A DNA stretch of 64,000 bases from Anabaena sp051781005 (GCF_051781005.1 NZ_JBPWOA010000026.1:248001-312000), one strand, 5' to 3'. Shown: positions 52,026 through 60,729, counted from the stretch's first letter. Translations and numbers: made by a program. Notes: generated by a model not told the origin, from the sequence alone.

Positions 52026-52889
52026 TCTCTTCTGTTGTCGATGATTGCAGTAATCTGTATCTGAACAAATCCACATTCTTCCACCTTGGTCATCAATTAC
52101 AACTTCATCTAAAAAGCTTTCTTGAGAACCACAAAATTCACAAGCTTTATCCCATTTTTCCACACTGAAAGGATGATCTTCAAAATCCAGACTTTTCACT
52201 TTTGTATAAGGTGGAATGGCATAAATTCGCTTTTCTCTTCCTGCACCAAATAATTGCAATGCTGGACTCATATTCAATTTGGGATTATCAAAACGGGGAA
52301 TGGGACTAGGACTCATCAAATAGTGATCATTTACCATCACTGGATAATCGTAAGCTGTAGCTATATATCCATGTTTAGTAATATCCTCATACAACTTGAC
52401 ATACATACCTCCATATTCCTGATAAGCGTGCATTTTGCTGGTTTCAATTGCTGATGATTCTAACCAGCGTAAGGGTTCAGGAATAGGAACTTGGTAAACC
52501 ATAATTTGTCCATCTTGTAATGGAGTTTCAGGAATACGGTGACGAGTTTGAATTAGTGTTGCTTCCTCGGTTTTTTCGGTGGTTTTAACATCACAAACTT
52601 TTTTGAAAAATCGCCGAATATTCACAGCATTAGTTGTATCATCTGCACCTTGGTCAATTACTTTTAAAACATCACTTTGACCAATTACAGCAGATGTGAC
52701 CTGAATTCCCCCTGTACCCCAACCATAGGACATGGGCATTTCCCTAGAAGAAAAGGGGATTTGATGACCAGGAATAGCTACTGCTTTTAATAAAGCGCGA
52801 CGAATTGAACGCTTAGTTTGCTCATCTAAATAAGCAAAATTAAAGCCAGTATTTGGAGATTGGTAATTAGGTAATGGAAGATTTGCCAT
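51999..52889 (-). CDS. phnJ: C-P lyase core subunit PhnJ (radical SAM)
   Basis: A 296-residue iron-sulfur enzyme that breaks the carbon-phosphorus bond of ribosyl phosphonate. It has the conserved GYNFAYLDE-like opening (GFNFAYLDEQTKR), SYGWGTGGIQVT and QVPIPEPLRWLE. The cluster-binding cysteines are in C-x2-C-x21-C-x5-C (CEFC ... WICSDTDYC), the spacing reported for PhnJ. The last eight residues (YSRIQESK) are encoded by repeat sequence (TACAGCAGAATTCAGGAGTC), so the natural C-terminus has apparently been replaced. It follows phnM by 51 bases. Confidence 0.95.
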   Translation of the reverse strand: MANLPLPNYQSPNTGFNFAYLDEQTKRSIRRALLKAVAIPGHQIPFSSREMPMSYGWGTGGIQVTSAVIGQSDVLKVIDQGADDTTNAVNIRRFFKKVCDVKTTEKTEEATLIQTRHRIPETPLQDGQIMVYQVPIPEPLRWLESSAIETSKMHAYQEYGGMYVKLYEDITKHGYIATAYDYPVMVNDHYLMSPSPIPRFDNPKLNMSPALQLFGAGREKRIYAIPPYTKVKSLDFEDHPFSVEKWDKACEFCGSQESFLDEVVIDDQGGRMWICSDTDYCNHRQQKRYSRIQESK

Positions 52890-52940
52890 TATTAAATATT
52901 ACAAAATAGTGTGATTGTAGGGGCATATTGTAATACGCTA

Positions 52941-54101
52941 TTACTGATATTTTGCAACTTCTTTGCCACCTATATAAACAGAAGAAATTGCTGAATGGAG
53001 GGAATTATGGGGAGATATCAATAAAAAATCAGCATCTAAACCGGGGGAAATTTTACCTTTATGATTACCAATTCCCGCTGCTGCTGCTGGATGACTAGAA
53101 ACCAATTTCCAAGCTTCCTCAAAAGACATTAAACCTAATTCTTGTAATTTAAAAGGAGCATGAAATAAGGAAGGGTAATGATAGTCTGAGCAAAGGCAAT
53201 CTAAAACCCCATATTTAGCCGCTTCAGCTACACTCATATAGCCGACATGGGAACCACCCCGCACTAAATTAGGCGCACCCATGAGGACTGCTGCACCGTA
53301 ATCACGGGATTTTTCAGCTAATGGGATACTGGCAGGAAATTCGGCAATCGCAATTTGACGGCGTTGACTTAAAGCTACTTTTTCTTCACAATCATCATCA
53401 TGGGAAGCTACGGGAATTTTACGACTATGGGCAATTGCAATTAATTCTTCTACTTGTTCATATCCTTGATGTCTGTTTTTTTCTGTTTGAGTTAGTAATT
53501 CGGTTATTTCTTGTTCAGAAAGGGCTACTCTTTGCCGTAAACCTTTGAGAAGTCGCTTTAATTTCGCTTCATCTCCTGCGGGTGGTAGGTGATCATTAAT
53601 GGATATGAGATTTATTTTTCCAGATTCTAGCCAATTACATAACTCATCATGATTTTTAGTGTTAGCTTCTTCATGTCGAATATGAATTTGATGATTACAA
53701 CTTAAAACCTGTTTTCCGATTCCTAAAATAAAATCAATTAAGGAACGTGCAGAATCTCGACTTCTTAAACCTGGTTCATAGGAATCTGTAATGGAACAGA
53801 AAAAGGTGGTAATTCCCGATGCGATTAGGTTACGATCATTATCAGCAATTGCGATTGCTAATGGAAAGTTAACCCCTGGACGGGGGCAAATCATTCTCTC
53901 AAAAGCATCACCGTGTAAATCAATTATTCCCGGTAACATTTGCAGTCCTTTGGCATTGATTACAGGAAATTCAGAGGGAGTAATTGTCTGATCTATTTTG
54001 ATGAATTTTCCATTTTCAATTAATACTGTTGCATCTGGAATCCAACCGTTTGGAGTTAGGACATCGACTGCTTGAATAGCAATTTTGGTTGTTGGTAGCA
54101 C
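52941..54101 (-). CDS. phnM: Phosphonate pathway triphosphate hydrolase PhnM
   Basis: A 386-residue amidohydrolase-superfamily enzyme that removes pyrophosphate from ribosyl-phosphonate triphosphate. The metal-binding opening is MLPGIIDLHGDAFER, with SINDHLPPAGDE, IPVASHDDDCEEK and CSDYHYPSLFHAPF supplying the later His/Asp ligands. SHPAAAAGIGNHKGKISPGL closes the barrel. The start is GTG 54101, with GAGG eight bases upstream. It sits between phnI and phnJ rather than at the end of the operon as in E. coli. The 115 bases before it include a dispersed repeat at about 54135-54207. Confidence 0.93.
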   Translation of the reverse strand: MLPTTKIAIQAVDVLTPNGWIPDATVLIENGKFIKIDQTITPSEFPVINAKGLQMLPGIIDLHGDAFERMICPRPGVNFPLAIAIADNDRNLIASGITTFFCSITDSYEPGLRSRDSARSLIDFILGIGKQVLSCNHQIHIRHEEANTKNHDELCNWLESGKINLISINDHLPPAGDEAKLKRLLKGLRQRVALSEQEITELLTQTEKNRHQGYEQVEELIAIAHSRKIPVASHDDDCEEKVALSQRRQIAIAEFPASIPLAEKSRDYGAAVLMGAPNLVRGGSHVGYMSVAEAAKYGVLDCLCSDYHYPSLFHAPFKLQELGLMSFEEAWKLVSSHPAAAAGIGNHKGKISPGLDADFLLISPHNSLHSAISSVYIGGKEVAKYQ

Positions 54102-54216
54102 TGATTTACCTCGTTTTTGAGAATATGGATTTTTGCACGCAGAGACGCAGAGGCAAGCCAGTGCGTTGGGCGGGTTCCCCGACTTGAAGCAACTGGCGCG
54201 CGGAGAGGATGAGTTA

Positions 54217-55287
54217 TTATTCTTTTGATTGGGTTCTCATTTTTCTGACTAGGTTTAATTCTGCTTGAAAGTCGATGTAGTGGGGGAGTTTGAGATGTTG
54301 GACAAATCCTTGTGCTTCTACGTTGTCGGAGTGATAAAGAACAAATTCGATATTTTGAGCGGGATTTTCTACTATTTCACCTAATTCTTTAGCGCGCATT
54401 GCTCGATCTACGAGTGACATGGACATGGCTTTGCGTTCGTTGTAACCAAAGGTGAGTCCATATCCACGGGTAAATTGAGCAGGTATTTCTTTGTTACCTT
54501 TAAATTGATTGACCATTTGGACTTCGGTTATAGTGATATCAGCGATCGCAATTTCAAATCCTAATTCTTCTGGAAATATCACTACTTCTACTTCTCCCAT
54601 GCGAATTTCTCCCGCAAAAGGATGGTTTCTGCCGTAACCTCGTTGGGTAGAATATGCTAAGGATAATAAAAATCCTTCATCTGCACGGGCTAAATTTTGC
54701 AGTCTTGCATCTCTTTCGGCAGGAAAAGTTAACGGTTGACGTGTTAAATCAAAGGGTTCTGTTTCGTCTTTTTCTGCAATTTCTGACTGCATTAAATCTT
54801 CTTGATCTAATGTGTCAATTACACGGGGTATCGGTTCGGTAATTGCTTCTGCTTCTGGTGTTGTCGGTGCTTCTCCTTCAGCCATTAATTTAAAGTCTAA
54901 AAGACGGTGAATATAGTCAAAAGTCGCACCTAATTTTTGCCCTCCTGGGACATCTTTAAAAATTGCAGATATTCGCCTCTGAATTTGCATTTTACTAGTG
55001 TCTATTGGTTGGCTATAGTAAAAGCGTGGTAGTGTGGCTCGATAGGCTCTAACTAAGAAAATTGCTTCGACTAAATCACCCCAAGATTGTTTCACTGCTA
55101 GGGCGGCTAATTCCCGATCATATAAGCTACCCTCACACATGACTCTATCTACTGCTAGGGTTAATTGTTGTTCAATTTGTTCTATACTTAATTCGGGAAT
55201 TGTCGGATCACCCCGGCGTTTACTTTGAAGTAAAGCTTCGGCATTCTCAATTGCTTTTTCCCCACCCTTAACTGCAACATAAGGCAT
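54217..55287 (-). CDS. phnI: C-P lyase subunit PhnI
   Basis: A 356-residue subunit that catalyses exchange of adenine for a phosphonate on ATP together with PhnG, PhnH and PhnL. It starts MPYVAVKGGEKAI and contains QSWGDLVEAIFLVRAYRATLPR, FSAAFKDVPGGQ-like IFKDVPGGQKLGATFDYIHRL, TYPTQRGYG-like AYSTQRGYGRNHPFAGEIR and LGFEIAIADITITEVQMVNQF, all strongly conserved in the family. Length is normal. It is followed by repeat DNA before phnM. Confidence 0.95.
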   Translation of the reverse strand: MPYVAVKGGEKAIENAEALLQSKRRGDPTIPELSIEQIEQQLTLAVDRVMCEGSLYDRELAALAVKQSWGDLVEAIFLVRAYRATLPRFYYSQPIDTSKMQIQRRISAIFKDVPGGQKLGATFDYIHRLLDFKLMAEGEAPTTPEAEAITEPIPRVIDTLDQEDLMQSEIAEKDETEPFDLTRQPLTFPAERDARLQNLARADEGFLLSLAYSTQRGYGRNHPFAGEIRMGEVEVVIFPEELGFEIAIADITITEVQMVNQFKGNKEIPAQFTRGYGLTFGYNERKAMSMSLVDRAMRAKELGEIVENPAQNIEFVLYHSDNVEAQGFVQHLKLPHYIDFQAELNLVRKMRTQSKE

Positions 55288-55404
55288 ATTTTTCTATTTC
55301 CCTACTACACATTTAAAACTCCAATTATCTGTTCAAATCTTAATTTTTATAGATTTATTAATTTTATGTATTTTTTTAATTTGGACTAATCAAAGCTAAA
55401 TTTC

Positions 55405-56088
55405 TTAATTTTCAGGACTTACGCAATAACTCTCTAAAACCCTTCTTCCTTCTTCCTTCGCGTTCTTCGCGCCTTCGCGGTTCGTTTCTCTATGATTTTG
55501 CATAAGTCCTGATTTTACGGTACGTGGTAGACCAATTACAGAATTTTCTGCAAATAAAAAGGCATCTAATCCTAAAGGGTAACTTTGATTATTTTTTGTC
55601 CAAAAATCCCAAAAATCCAGATGAACTTGGGGAGAAATAATTTGTTGTTCTAAAATCCCTGGGGCTGTTAATACTACTGTTCTTCCTGCTGAAAAACTTT
55701 CTATTTGGATTAATAATGTTGTTGAATTTTCTGGCTTTTCTGGTGTACCAGAATTGAAATTAGATAATTCTGTAAACTTATCAAGATTTTGAATTACAGC
55801 GAAATCTGCCTGTTCTGGTTGTGTCGTAAAACGGCAACCTGTATGAAATAACAACCAAGCTTTTACTTGAGGTTCAAAACTAGGCTGAAGCCATACTTGC
55901 ACATCCAAATCAAATAATGTTAAACAAGCTGCTGCACAACCAGAATTTAATCCTTGAGGAATAGTTAAATTAGCCGTGATTAAATATGGTGTTCCCGGTC
56001 TAGCATGGGCATCTAGTAATGCTCGAAAAGTCCTCTGTGAGTCATGAATAGGATCTTGAAAACCTGGTAAATGTGTGATTTGATTCAT
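55405..56088 (-). CDS. phnH: C-P lyase subunit PhnH with repeat-derived C-terminus
   Basis: A 227-residue subunit of the C-P lyase core. Residues 1-192 match PhnH: HLPGFQDPIHDSQRTFRALLDAHARPG at the start, CLTLFDLDVQVWL, GCRFTTQP, DFAVI, then ALTAPGI-like VLTAPGIL and GLDAFLFAENSVIGLPRTV. About 35 further residues (SGLMQNHRETNREGAKNAKE onward) are encoded by the MITE-like element at 55412-55512. Without them the protein would be the size of E. coli PhnH (194). Whether the added tail is tolerated is unknown. The start abuts the phnG stop. Confidence 0.92.
   Translation of the reverse strand: MNQITHLPGFQDPIHDSQRTFRALLDAHARPGTPYLITANLTIPQGLNSGCAAACLTLFDLDVQVWLQPSFEPQVKAWLLFHTGCRFTTQPEQADFAVIQNLDKFTELSNFNSGTPEKPENSTTLLIQIESFSAGRTVVLTAPGILEQQIISPQVHLDFWDFWTKNNQSYPLGLDAFLFAENSVIGLPRTVKSGLMQNHRETNREGAKNAKEEGRRVLESYCVSPEN
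55412..55512. repeat. GGACTTACGCA-type MITE-like element inside phnH
   Basis: TCAGGACTTACGCAA (55412-55426) and TTGCATAAGTCCTGA (55498-55512) are inverses with one mismatch, bounding 101 bp. The interior is CTTCCTTCTTCCTTCG and CGCGTTCTTCGCGCCTTCGC. It supplies the last 35 or so codons of phnH. Related elements lie at 21725-21927 and 31010-31120, with a half copy at 11790-11862. Confidence 0.8.
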
Positions 56089-56547
56089 CTATGATTCCCC
56101 TCTCATCATGGTGAAGAAATCAACTTTTGTGGCAGATGTTTGACGCTGTTTGAGTTCTTGTTGATGTTGAATTTCTGTTTGCAGGGGTTGAATTACTTGA
56201 GTGTGAATCTGTGCATACCAATCGGGGCATTGTAATAAGGCATCACATAGGGCTGCTAGTTCAGCATGACGGCGCGATCGCCCTCCAACATAACCAAACC
56301 CACTCACAGCATCGTTTCCGTGGCTTTCTAGCTGCACTACACAGCGAGTAATTGTCATTTCTCCGAGATTAAATGCCTCTCCTGTCCCTCCTGCGCGTCC
56401 TCGCACCATCGCTAAACCAATTTCAGGCGATCGTAAAAAACTATAATTTGGTAATGTTCCTAATTGGTTGACAAGTTTTTCTAAACTTTCTAAGTTCGCT
56501 TTAGCTAATGTTGCTATCCATTCCTGTCTTTGCGTTACAGTTGTCAT
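56089..56547 (-). CDS. phnG: C-P lyase subunit PhnG
   Basis: A 152-residue subunit of the C-P lyase core. Conserved features are RQEWIATLAKANLESL, LRSPEIGLAMVRGRAGGTGEAFNLGEMTITRC, then GFGYVGGRSRRHAELAALCDALLQ. It directly precedes phnH (TAG followed at once by ATG) and follows phnE by 24 bases. PhnG works with PhnI, PhnH and PhnL in forming the ribosyl phosphonate. Confidence 0.94.
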   Translation of the reverse strand: MTTVTQRQEWIATLAKANLESLEKLVNQLGTLPNYSFLRSPEIGLAMVRGRAGGTGEAFNLGEMTITRCVVQLESHGNDAVSGFGYVGGRSRRHAELAALCDALLQCPDWYAQIHTQVIQPLQTEIQHQQELKQRQTSATKVDFFTMMRGES

Positions 56548-56571
56548 AAATAAGTTTTTGATAATTCATTC

Positions 56572-57411
56572 CTAAACCAACCAATTTCTTACCCTAGCTG
56601 ATAGTACATCAATAATGCTTGTAGCTGAAACCAAAATAATGAGAATTGCACAAATTTTTTGGTACTCAAAAGAGCCAAAACTCTGATATAAAGCAATTCC
56701 AATCCCACCAGCACCAACAATTCCTAATACCGAAGCTGCACGAACATTGGCTTCAAATCTATAAAGTGCAAAGGAAGTCCATAAAGGCATAACTTGGGGA
56801 ATCACACCAAATATAACTTCTTGAATTTTGTTAGCACCTGTAGCTTTAATGCCATCTACTTGACCTGGTTCAATTGCTTCTACAGTTTCAGAAAATAGTT
56901 TACCTAAAATACCTAAAGTGTTAATAAATAAAGCTAAAACTCCAGCAAAAGGACCCAATCCAACAGCGACGACGAAAATAAGTGCAAAGACAATTTCATT
57001 GATTGCCCGCATAGCATCTAATAAACGTCGTGTTGGTTGGACAATCCAGACTGGACACATATTTTCTGATGCTAGTATGGACAAAGGAACAGCTACAATT
57101 GTTGCCATTAATGTTCCCCAAATTCCCATTGATATTGTAATCAAAGTCTCTGATAGATAATATTTCCAATCACTAAAATCTGGTGGAAAGTAGGCACGGA
57201 TATATTCTGCCATATTTCTACCACTCCCAGATAAAGCAGTCAAATTAATTTCGCTCTGAATATAGGAAAAAATTAAAGCAGCAACAATAATGATTGTGAA
57301 AAATACTCTATTTGTAGTTACTAGTTTTTTTTCTTGGTTTAGCATCTCTATTACCACAGGAGATGTGGTAAAACTTTGATGATTGTCGTGGATATTTCTT
57401 ATTTCTGCCAT
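56572..57411 (-). CDS. phnE: Phosphonate ABC transporter permease PhnE
   Basis: A 279-residue inner-membrane permease for phosphonate uptake. It has six helices and the PhnE pattern ETLITISMGIWGTLMATIVAVPLSIL, MRAINEIVFALIFVVAVGLGP and the EAA-type loop GQVDGIKATGANKIQEVIFGVIPQ that docks PhnC. There is a single phnE; some cyanobacterial operons carry two. The start is ATG 57411, although an internal Met at residue 23 is an alternative. The 184 bases between phnD and phnE contain a MITE-like element. Confidence 0.93.
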   Translation of the reverse strand: MAEIRNIHDNHQSFTTSPVVIEMLNQEKKLVTTNRVFFTIIIVAALIFSYIQSEINLTALSGSGRNMAEYIRAYFPPDFSDWKYYLSETLITISMGIWGTLMATIVAVPLSILASENMCPVWIVQPTRRLLDAMRAINEIVFALIFVVAVGLGPFAGVLALFINTLGILGKLFSETVEAIEPGQVDGIKATGANKIQEVIFGVIPQVMPLWTSFALYRFEANVRAASVLGIVGAGGIGIALYQSFGSFEYQKICAILIILVSATSIIDVLSARVRNWLV

Positions 57412-57456
57412 TGTTAATGAGGACTAAAACTGTGTGTCACATTCAATGCTTCTTAA

Positions 57457-57565
57457 TATAGCAATTCCCAAGCTCATGAAATACATCACACCCGCGCTGT
57501 CGCGCACCCTTCCCTTAGCAAGGTGAGAGGTAATTTTGTATCTCACTCAATCGAGAACCGCTATA
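57457..57565. repeat. TATAGC-type MITE-like element between phnD and phnE
   Basis: TATAGC at 57457-57462 and GCTATA at 57560-57565 bound 109 bp. The right part (TTGTATCTCACTCAATCGAG then AACCGCTATA) matches the elements at 28197-28302 and 59624-59784. The left part is diverged. It separates phnD from phnE. Confidence 0.65.
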
Positions 57566-57595
57566 AGCAAATGTTAGTTTGATCAAATGATTAAA

Positions 57596-58633
57596 TTACT
57601 TGGATTGAATTTCTTTGAGTTGTTTATTTAATTCATCTATTTTTGTTTTTTTCTCTTCCGCACTAAGATTATCTTGAGATGTGGTTTCTTGAATTTGCTT
57701 AGAAATTTCAAGTTCTCTAATTGGATTCCACATTTTATCTTCAGCGGGATCAAAACCAGAAACTTGAAAGGGATCTAAAACTTTTTCATCTTTGTAGTTA
57801 TAGAAGAAATTTTGCAACTTCTTTTTAATATCTTCTGGTAAATCTCGACGATATACCAGAGGATCACTAGGAATTATGGGTGATTTCCAGATAATTTCCA
57901 GTTTTTCTCTAGCTTGAGGATTGTTGAGTACTAGTTTTTCTAAAGCTTCATCACTAATTGTAGCTACATCTATTTGTTGATTAGCAACAGCTAGAGCGCA
58001 AGCTTCATGATTACCCGCAAAAATCAGCCGTTTGAATGCTTTTTTAGGATCTATATTATTTTTAGTAAAGATGTAATAACTAGGTACTAAAAATCCAGAT
58101 GTAGAACTAGGATCGTTAAATGCAAAGGTGAGTTTACTTGCATTTTTGATGACGTATTTATCCCCACCTTCAGCTTTAGCAGCATTCAGAATAGGATTAT
58201 TTTTGTTAGTAATTAGATGAGAATAATAACCTTTTGTTCCATCTTTAGCAACAACTTGAGCAAACACTTCAGCATTAGCATTTTTTGTAGCTTCAATGTA
58301 GGACTTACCACCTAACCAAGCTGCTTGAACTTTACCAAAGCGCATTGCTTCTACAACTGCTGCATATTGGGTGACAAAGAAGGGTTTAATGGGAATGCCT
58401 ATTTCTTTAGACATTGCAGCAATCATTGGTTCCCAAAGCGGCTTTTGGTTAGCTTGAGATTCTGTAGAAAGAATGCCAAAGTTAATCTCTTTAATTTCGG
58501 CTTTGCTAGTTGATGAAGTGCTGCTTGCATTTTCTGAATTAGTATCAGTAGCAGTACAAGCTGAAAGGATCTTAGCACTTACTAAAGTTAAGGTAAACAA
58601 AGAAGTTTGTTGAATAAATAACCGTCTGTCCAT
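57596..58633 (-). CDS. phnD: Phosphonate ABC transporter binding protein PhnD
   Basis: A 345-residue periplasmic binding lipoprotein. The signal begins MDRRLFIQQTSLFTLTLV with lipobox LSAC. The mature part has NFGILSTESQANQKPLWEPM, then GKVQAAWLGGKSYIEA, LTFAFNDPSSTSGFLVPSYY and IIPSDPLVYRRDLP, the hallmarks of PhnD/PtxB-type binding proteins. A strong GGAGG ribosome site precedes ATG 58633. The C-terminal 40 residues (KQIQETTSQDNLSAEEKKTK) form a charged helix longer than the E. coli protein's end. It lies 98 bases downstream of phnC. Confidence 0.93.
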   Translation of the reverse strand: MDRRLFIQQTSLFTLTLVSAKILSACTATDTNSENASSTSSTSKAEIKEINFGILSTESQANQKPLWEPMIAAMSKEIGIPIKPFFVTQYAAVVEAMRFGKVQAAWLGGKSYIEATKNANAEVFAQVVAKDGTKGYYSHLITNKNNPILNAAKAEGGDKYVIKNASKLTFAFNDPSSTSGFLVPSYYIFTKNNIDPKKAFKRLIFAGNHEACALAVANQQIDVATISDEALEKLVLNNPQAREKLEIIWKSPIIPSDPLVYRRDLPEDIKKKLQNFFYNYKDEKVLDPFQVSGFDPAEDKMWNPIRELEISKQIQETTSQDNLSAEEKKTKIDELNKQLKEIQSK

Positions 58634-58731
58634 TTTTTCCTCCGTCTTTTGTAGTTAATTGTGTGTTGATAATACTCTAAACTTCAATATTTTTGTAATT
58701 ATAATTTCTGGTAATGCAGACTTTATATGTA

Positions 58732-59529
58732 TTACGCTAAAAGTTCTCCATGCCCTTTCATGACAAGTTCTTCTGTTGCTGCACCATAAATTTCATTGAG
58801 CTTGTTGTCATTTATTTCTGAGATTGCACCATCAAACATTACTTCTCCATCTCTTAAAGCAATGACACGATGGAAGTAATTGCGAACAATTTGGATTTGG
58901 TGTAATGAAGCTACGATGGTGATGCCATTTTGTTGATTGAGTTCAACCAACAACTCCATGACTTTACGTGCAGATTCAGGATCTAGGGATGCTATGGGTT
59001 CATCTGCGAGGATGATTTTTGCTCCTTGCATCAGACAACGTGCGATCGCAACTCGTTGTTGTTGTCCACCGGATAACATCGAAGCTCGCTTATAAGCTTG
59101 TTCTAAAATTCCTACTCTTTCTAATGCAGATAATGCTCGAATTTTTTCGGCTTTTGTAAATAAATGTAATGCTGAACGTGCCAGAGATAACTTCGCTAAG
59201 TTACCAACAAGAACATTTTCAATCACTGTCAATCGGTTTACAAGATTGAACTGTTGAAAAATGCAGCCTATTTGACTCCGCAAAGCCCGAATTTGGGAAT
59301 GTAATTTTCCGTCTGCTTGTAGAATGCTGCCAAAAATTGAAACTGATCCTTTATCTGCATTCTGCAAACCATTGAGATGCCGCAATAAGGTAGATTTACC
59401 AGAACCCGATGCACCTAAAAGTGCCACCATTTCTCCTGCATGAATTGTACAAGATAGCTGATTCAGTGCTGATTTACCTTTGAAGCTTTTTGATAGTTGA
59501 GTAACTTCAATTGTCGCTATAGTGGTCAT
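58732..59529 (-). CDS. phnC: Phosphonate ABC transporter ATP-binding protein PhnC
   Basis: A 265-residue importer ATPase, first gene of the phn operon. It has Walker A LLGASGSGKSTLLRHLNG, the PhnC-type Q-loop IGCIFQQFNLVNRLTVIENV, signature SMLSGGQQQRVAIARCLMQ and Walker B IILADEPIASLDPES. It partners PhnE and PhnD. A candidate Pho box lies 46 bases upstream of the ATG, which fits induction by phosphate limitation. Beyond that lies a long region of repeats. Confidence 0.94.
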   Translation of the reverse strand: MTTIATIEVTQLSKSFKGKSALNQLSCTIHAGEMVALLGASGSGKSTLLRHLNGLQNADKGSVSIFGSILQADGKLHSQIRALRSQIGCIFQQFNLVNRLTVIENVLVGNLAKLSLARSALHLFTKAEKIRALSALERVGILEQAYKRASMLSGGQQQRVAIARCLMQGAKIILADEPIASLDPESARKVMELLVELNQQNGITIVASLHQIQIVRNYFHRVIALRDGEVMFDGAISEINDNKLNEIYGAATEELVMKGHGELLA

Positions 59530-59574
59530 TTTCTGACATTTAAATACACCTGTGCATAAAACTGTAATCCCACT

Positions 59575-59604
59575 TGGTTAAGAAATAACTAAGATGAGAA
59601 TAAA
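59575..59604 (-). promoter_or_regulatory. Candidate Pho box upstream of phnC
   Basis: On the minus strand three octamers are spaced by three bases: TTTATTCT, CTTAGTTA and CTTAACCA. They match the cyanobacterial PhoB box octamer CTTAACCT at 5, 4 and 7 of 8 positions. The spacing (8 plus 3) and the position 46 bases before the phnC start are as expected for direct PhoB activation. The middle octamer is weak, so this is a candidate only. Confidence 0.4.
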
Positions 59605-59623
59605 ACGGTTGTTCACCCTACGA

Positions 59624-59784
59624 TATAGCGTTTCCTCATCACATGAGGTACATCATAGCCCCCTCATCGCTTGCGGTGAACCAGCGCTGTAGGCGGGTTT
59701 CCCACCGTAGGCGACTGGTGAATCCGAAGGAGGAGGGGGTTGGGGGTGGGGTTCTTGTATCTCACTCAACCGAGAAACGCTATA
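59624..59784. repeat. TATAGCG-type MITE-like element
   Basis: TATAGCGTTTC (59624-59634) and GAAACGCTATA (59774-59784) are perfect 11-bp inverses bounding 161 bp. The interior matches the 28197-28302 copy except for a GC-rich insertion (CCAGCGCTGTAGGCGGGTTT onward, about 59697-59730). The end sequence differs from the other copy but stays self-complementary. Confidence 0.78.
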
Positions 59785-59920
59785 ATTTGCGCCTCACTAA
59801 GTTACAATCTGCGTATTTCGATGATCTAATATTGATCTACTATACAATGCGTAGGTGATAGTAGTATACACTTCGTTTTGTAAAGGGGAGCATCCCAATT
59901 TTGCAAAAACAGCGCAAATT

Positions 59921-59990
59921 GTCATTTTGATAGGGAAACCTCTCCAAGGGATACGCTTCACACCCTACTCTACGCAAGCTACAGCATGAC
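59921..59990. repeat. GTCAT-ended interspersed repeat
   Basis: Starts GTCATTTTGA and ends AGCATGAC. The interior (GGGATACGCTTCACACCC) is GC-richer than its surroundings. It is a diverged member of the TGTCATTCTGA group. It belongs to the 1386-base gap 59530-60915, which holds repeats, two hairpins and no gene I can support. Confidence 0.5.
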
Positions 59991-60142
59991 AGTAAACTTA
60001 CACGTTTGGGATGCCACCTCTTAGTGTCACAGGGTTTTCAGGATATTTTCTGATCAACAAGACTTAGGGAACACCAGAAAATAAATTATCCAATCTTGTG
60101 GGATGGGCATACTAAGTACCTGGACAGAATTAATTACACAAT

Positions 60143-60215
60143 GTCATTGCGAATGGAACGAAGTGGAATGACGCAATCGCAGGGGCTGGGATTGCTTCGC
60201 TTCGCTCGCAATGAC
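60143..60215. repeat. GTCATTGCGA-ended interspersed repeat
   Basis: GTCATTGCGA (60143-60152) and TCGCAATGAC (60206-60215) are perfect inverses. The interior includes GGAACGAAGTGGAATGACGC and TTGCTTCGCTTCGC, as in the 8440-8517 copy. About 25 bases further on (60242-60263) is another common fragment, GGCTAACGCCACGCTACGC. Confidence 0.65.
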
Positions 60216-60326
60216 TGTAAATATTTTTGTCCAATTACTTATGGCTAACGCCACGCTACGCTATCGACAAGCTCAGTACAAGTCCTGCCCGTCCGTGAAA
60301 TCCTTAAATCTGTTAAATTCAGTGAT

Positions 60327-60351
60327 AAAAAAAAGTCCGCTTCTGCGGACT
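60327..60351 (-). terminator. Strong orphan terminator on the minus strand
   Basis: AGTCCGC (60334-60340) pairs with GCGGACT (60345-60351) around a four-base loop. Read on the minus strand the hairpin is followed by an uninterrupted T run (the A run at 60327-60333), a textbook intrinsic terminator. The nearest minus-strand gene upstream ends at 60916, beyond another hairpin at 60700-60729, so this one has no obvious gene to terminate. Confidence 0.7.
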
Positions 60352-60699
60352 TTGGACATTGGATAAGGTTAAGTTGTCACCAAGAGAGCCTACAAGATGT
60401 TAGACTTGTTTGTATTTTTGCTGACCTAATCAAAAAAATCAAGTCTATAAATGTAATTTTCAGGACATAATAAAAGGAGTTTTGTCTGGCTAAATTACTG
60501 ATTTAAATTTTCCCCAACATATTTATTTACTGCTTGGGGGGGATTAATAAAAATATAAATTTTATATGGTGACTGAAAAGAGGCAAATGCAAATAAATAT
60601 TATCATGGATTTTTGCTTATTTATCTGTAATGCCTAATTTAATTAGTCTAAAGATTAGACATAATGCAGGAGATTTTGTCCATATTAGTTGAAAATAAA

Positions 60700-60729
60700 A
60701 GACCCCATAAATCAATATTTATGAGGTCT
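60700..60729 (-). terminator. Terminator-like hairpin after the GT4 gene
   Basis: AGACC-C-CATAAAT (60700-60712) pairs with ATTTATG-A-GGTCT (60717-60729), a 13-position stem with one mismatch and a CAAT loop. The minus-strand side continues TTTTATTTTC, so it probably ends transcripts from the glycosyltransferase gene at 60916-62184. Confidence 0.6.
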
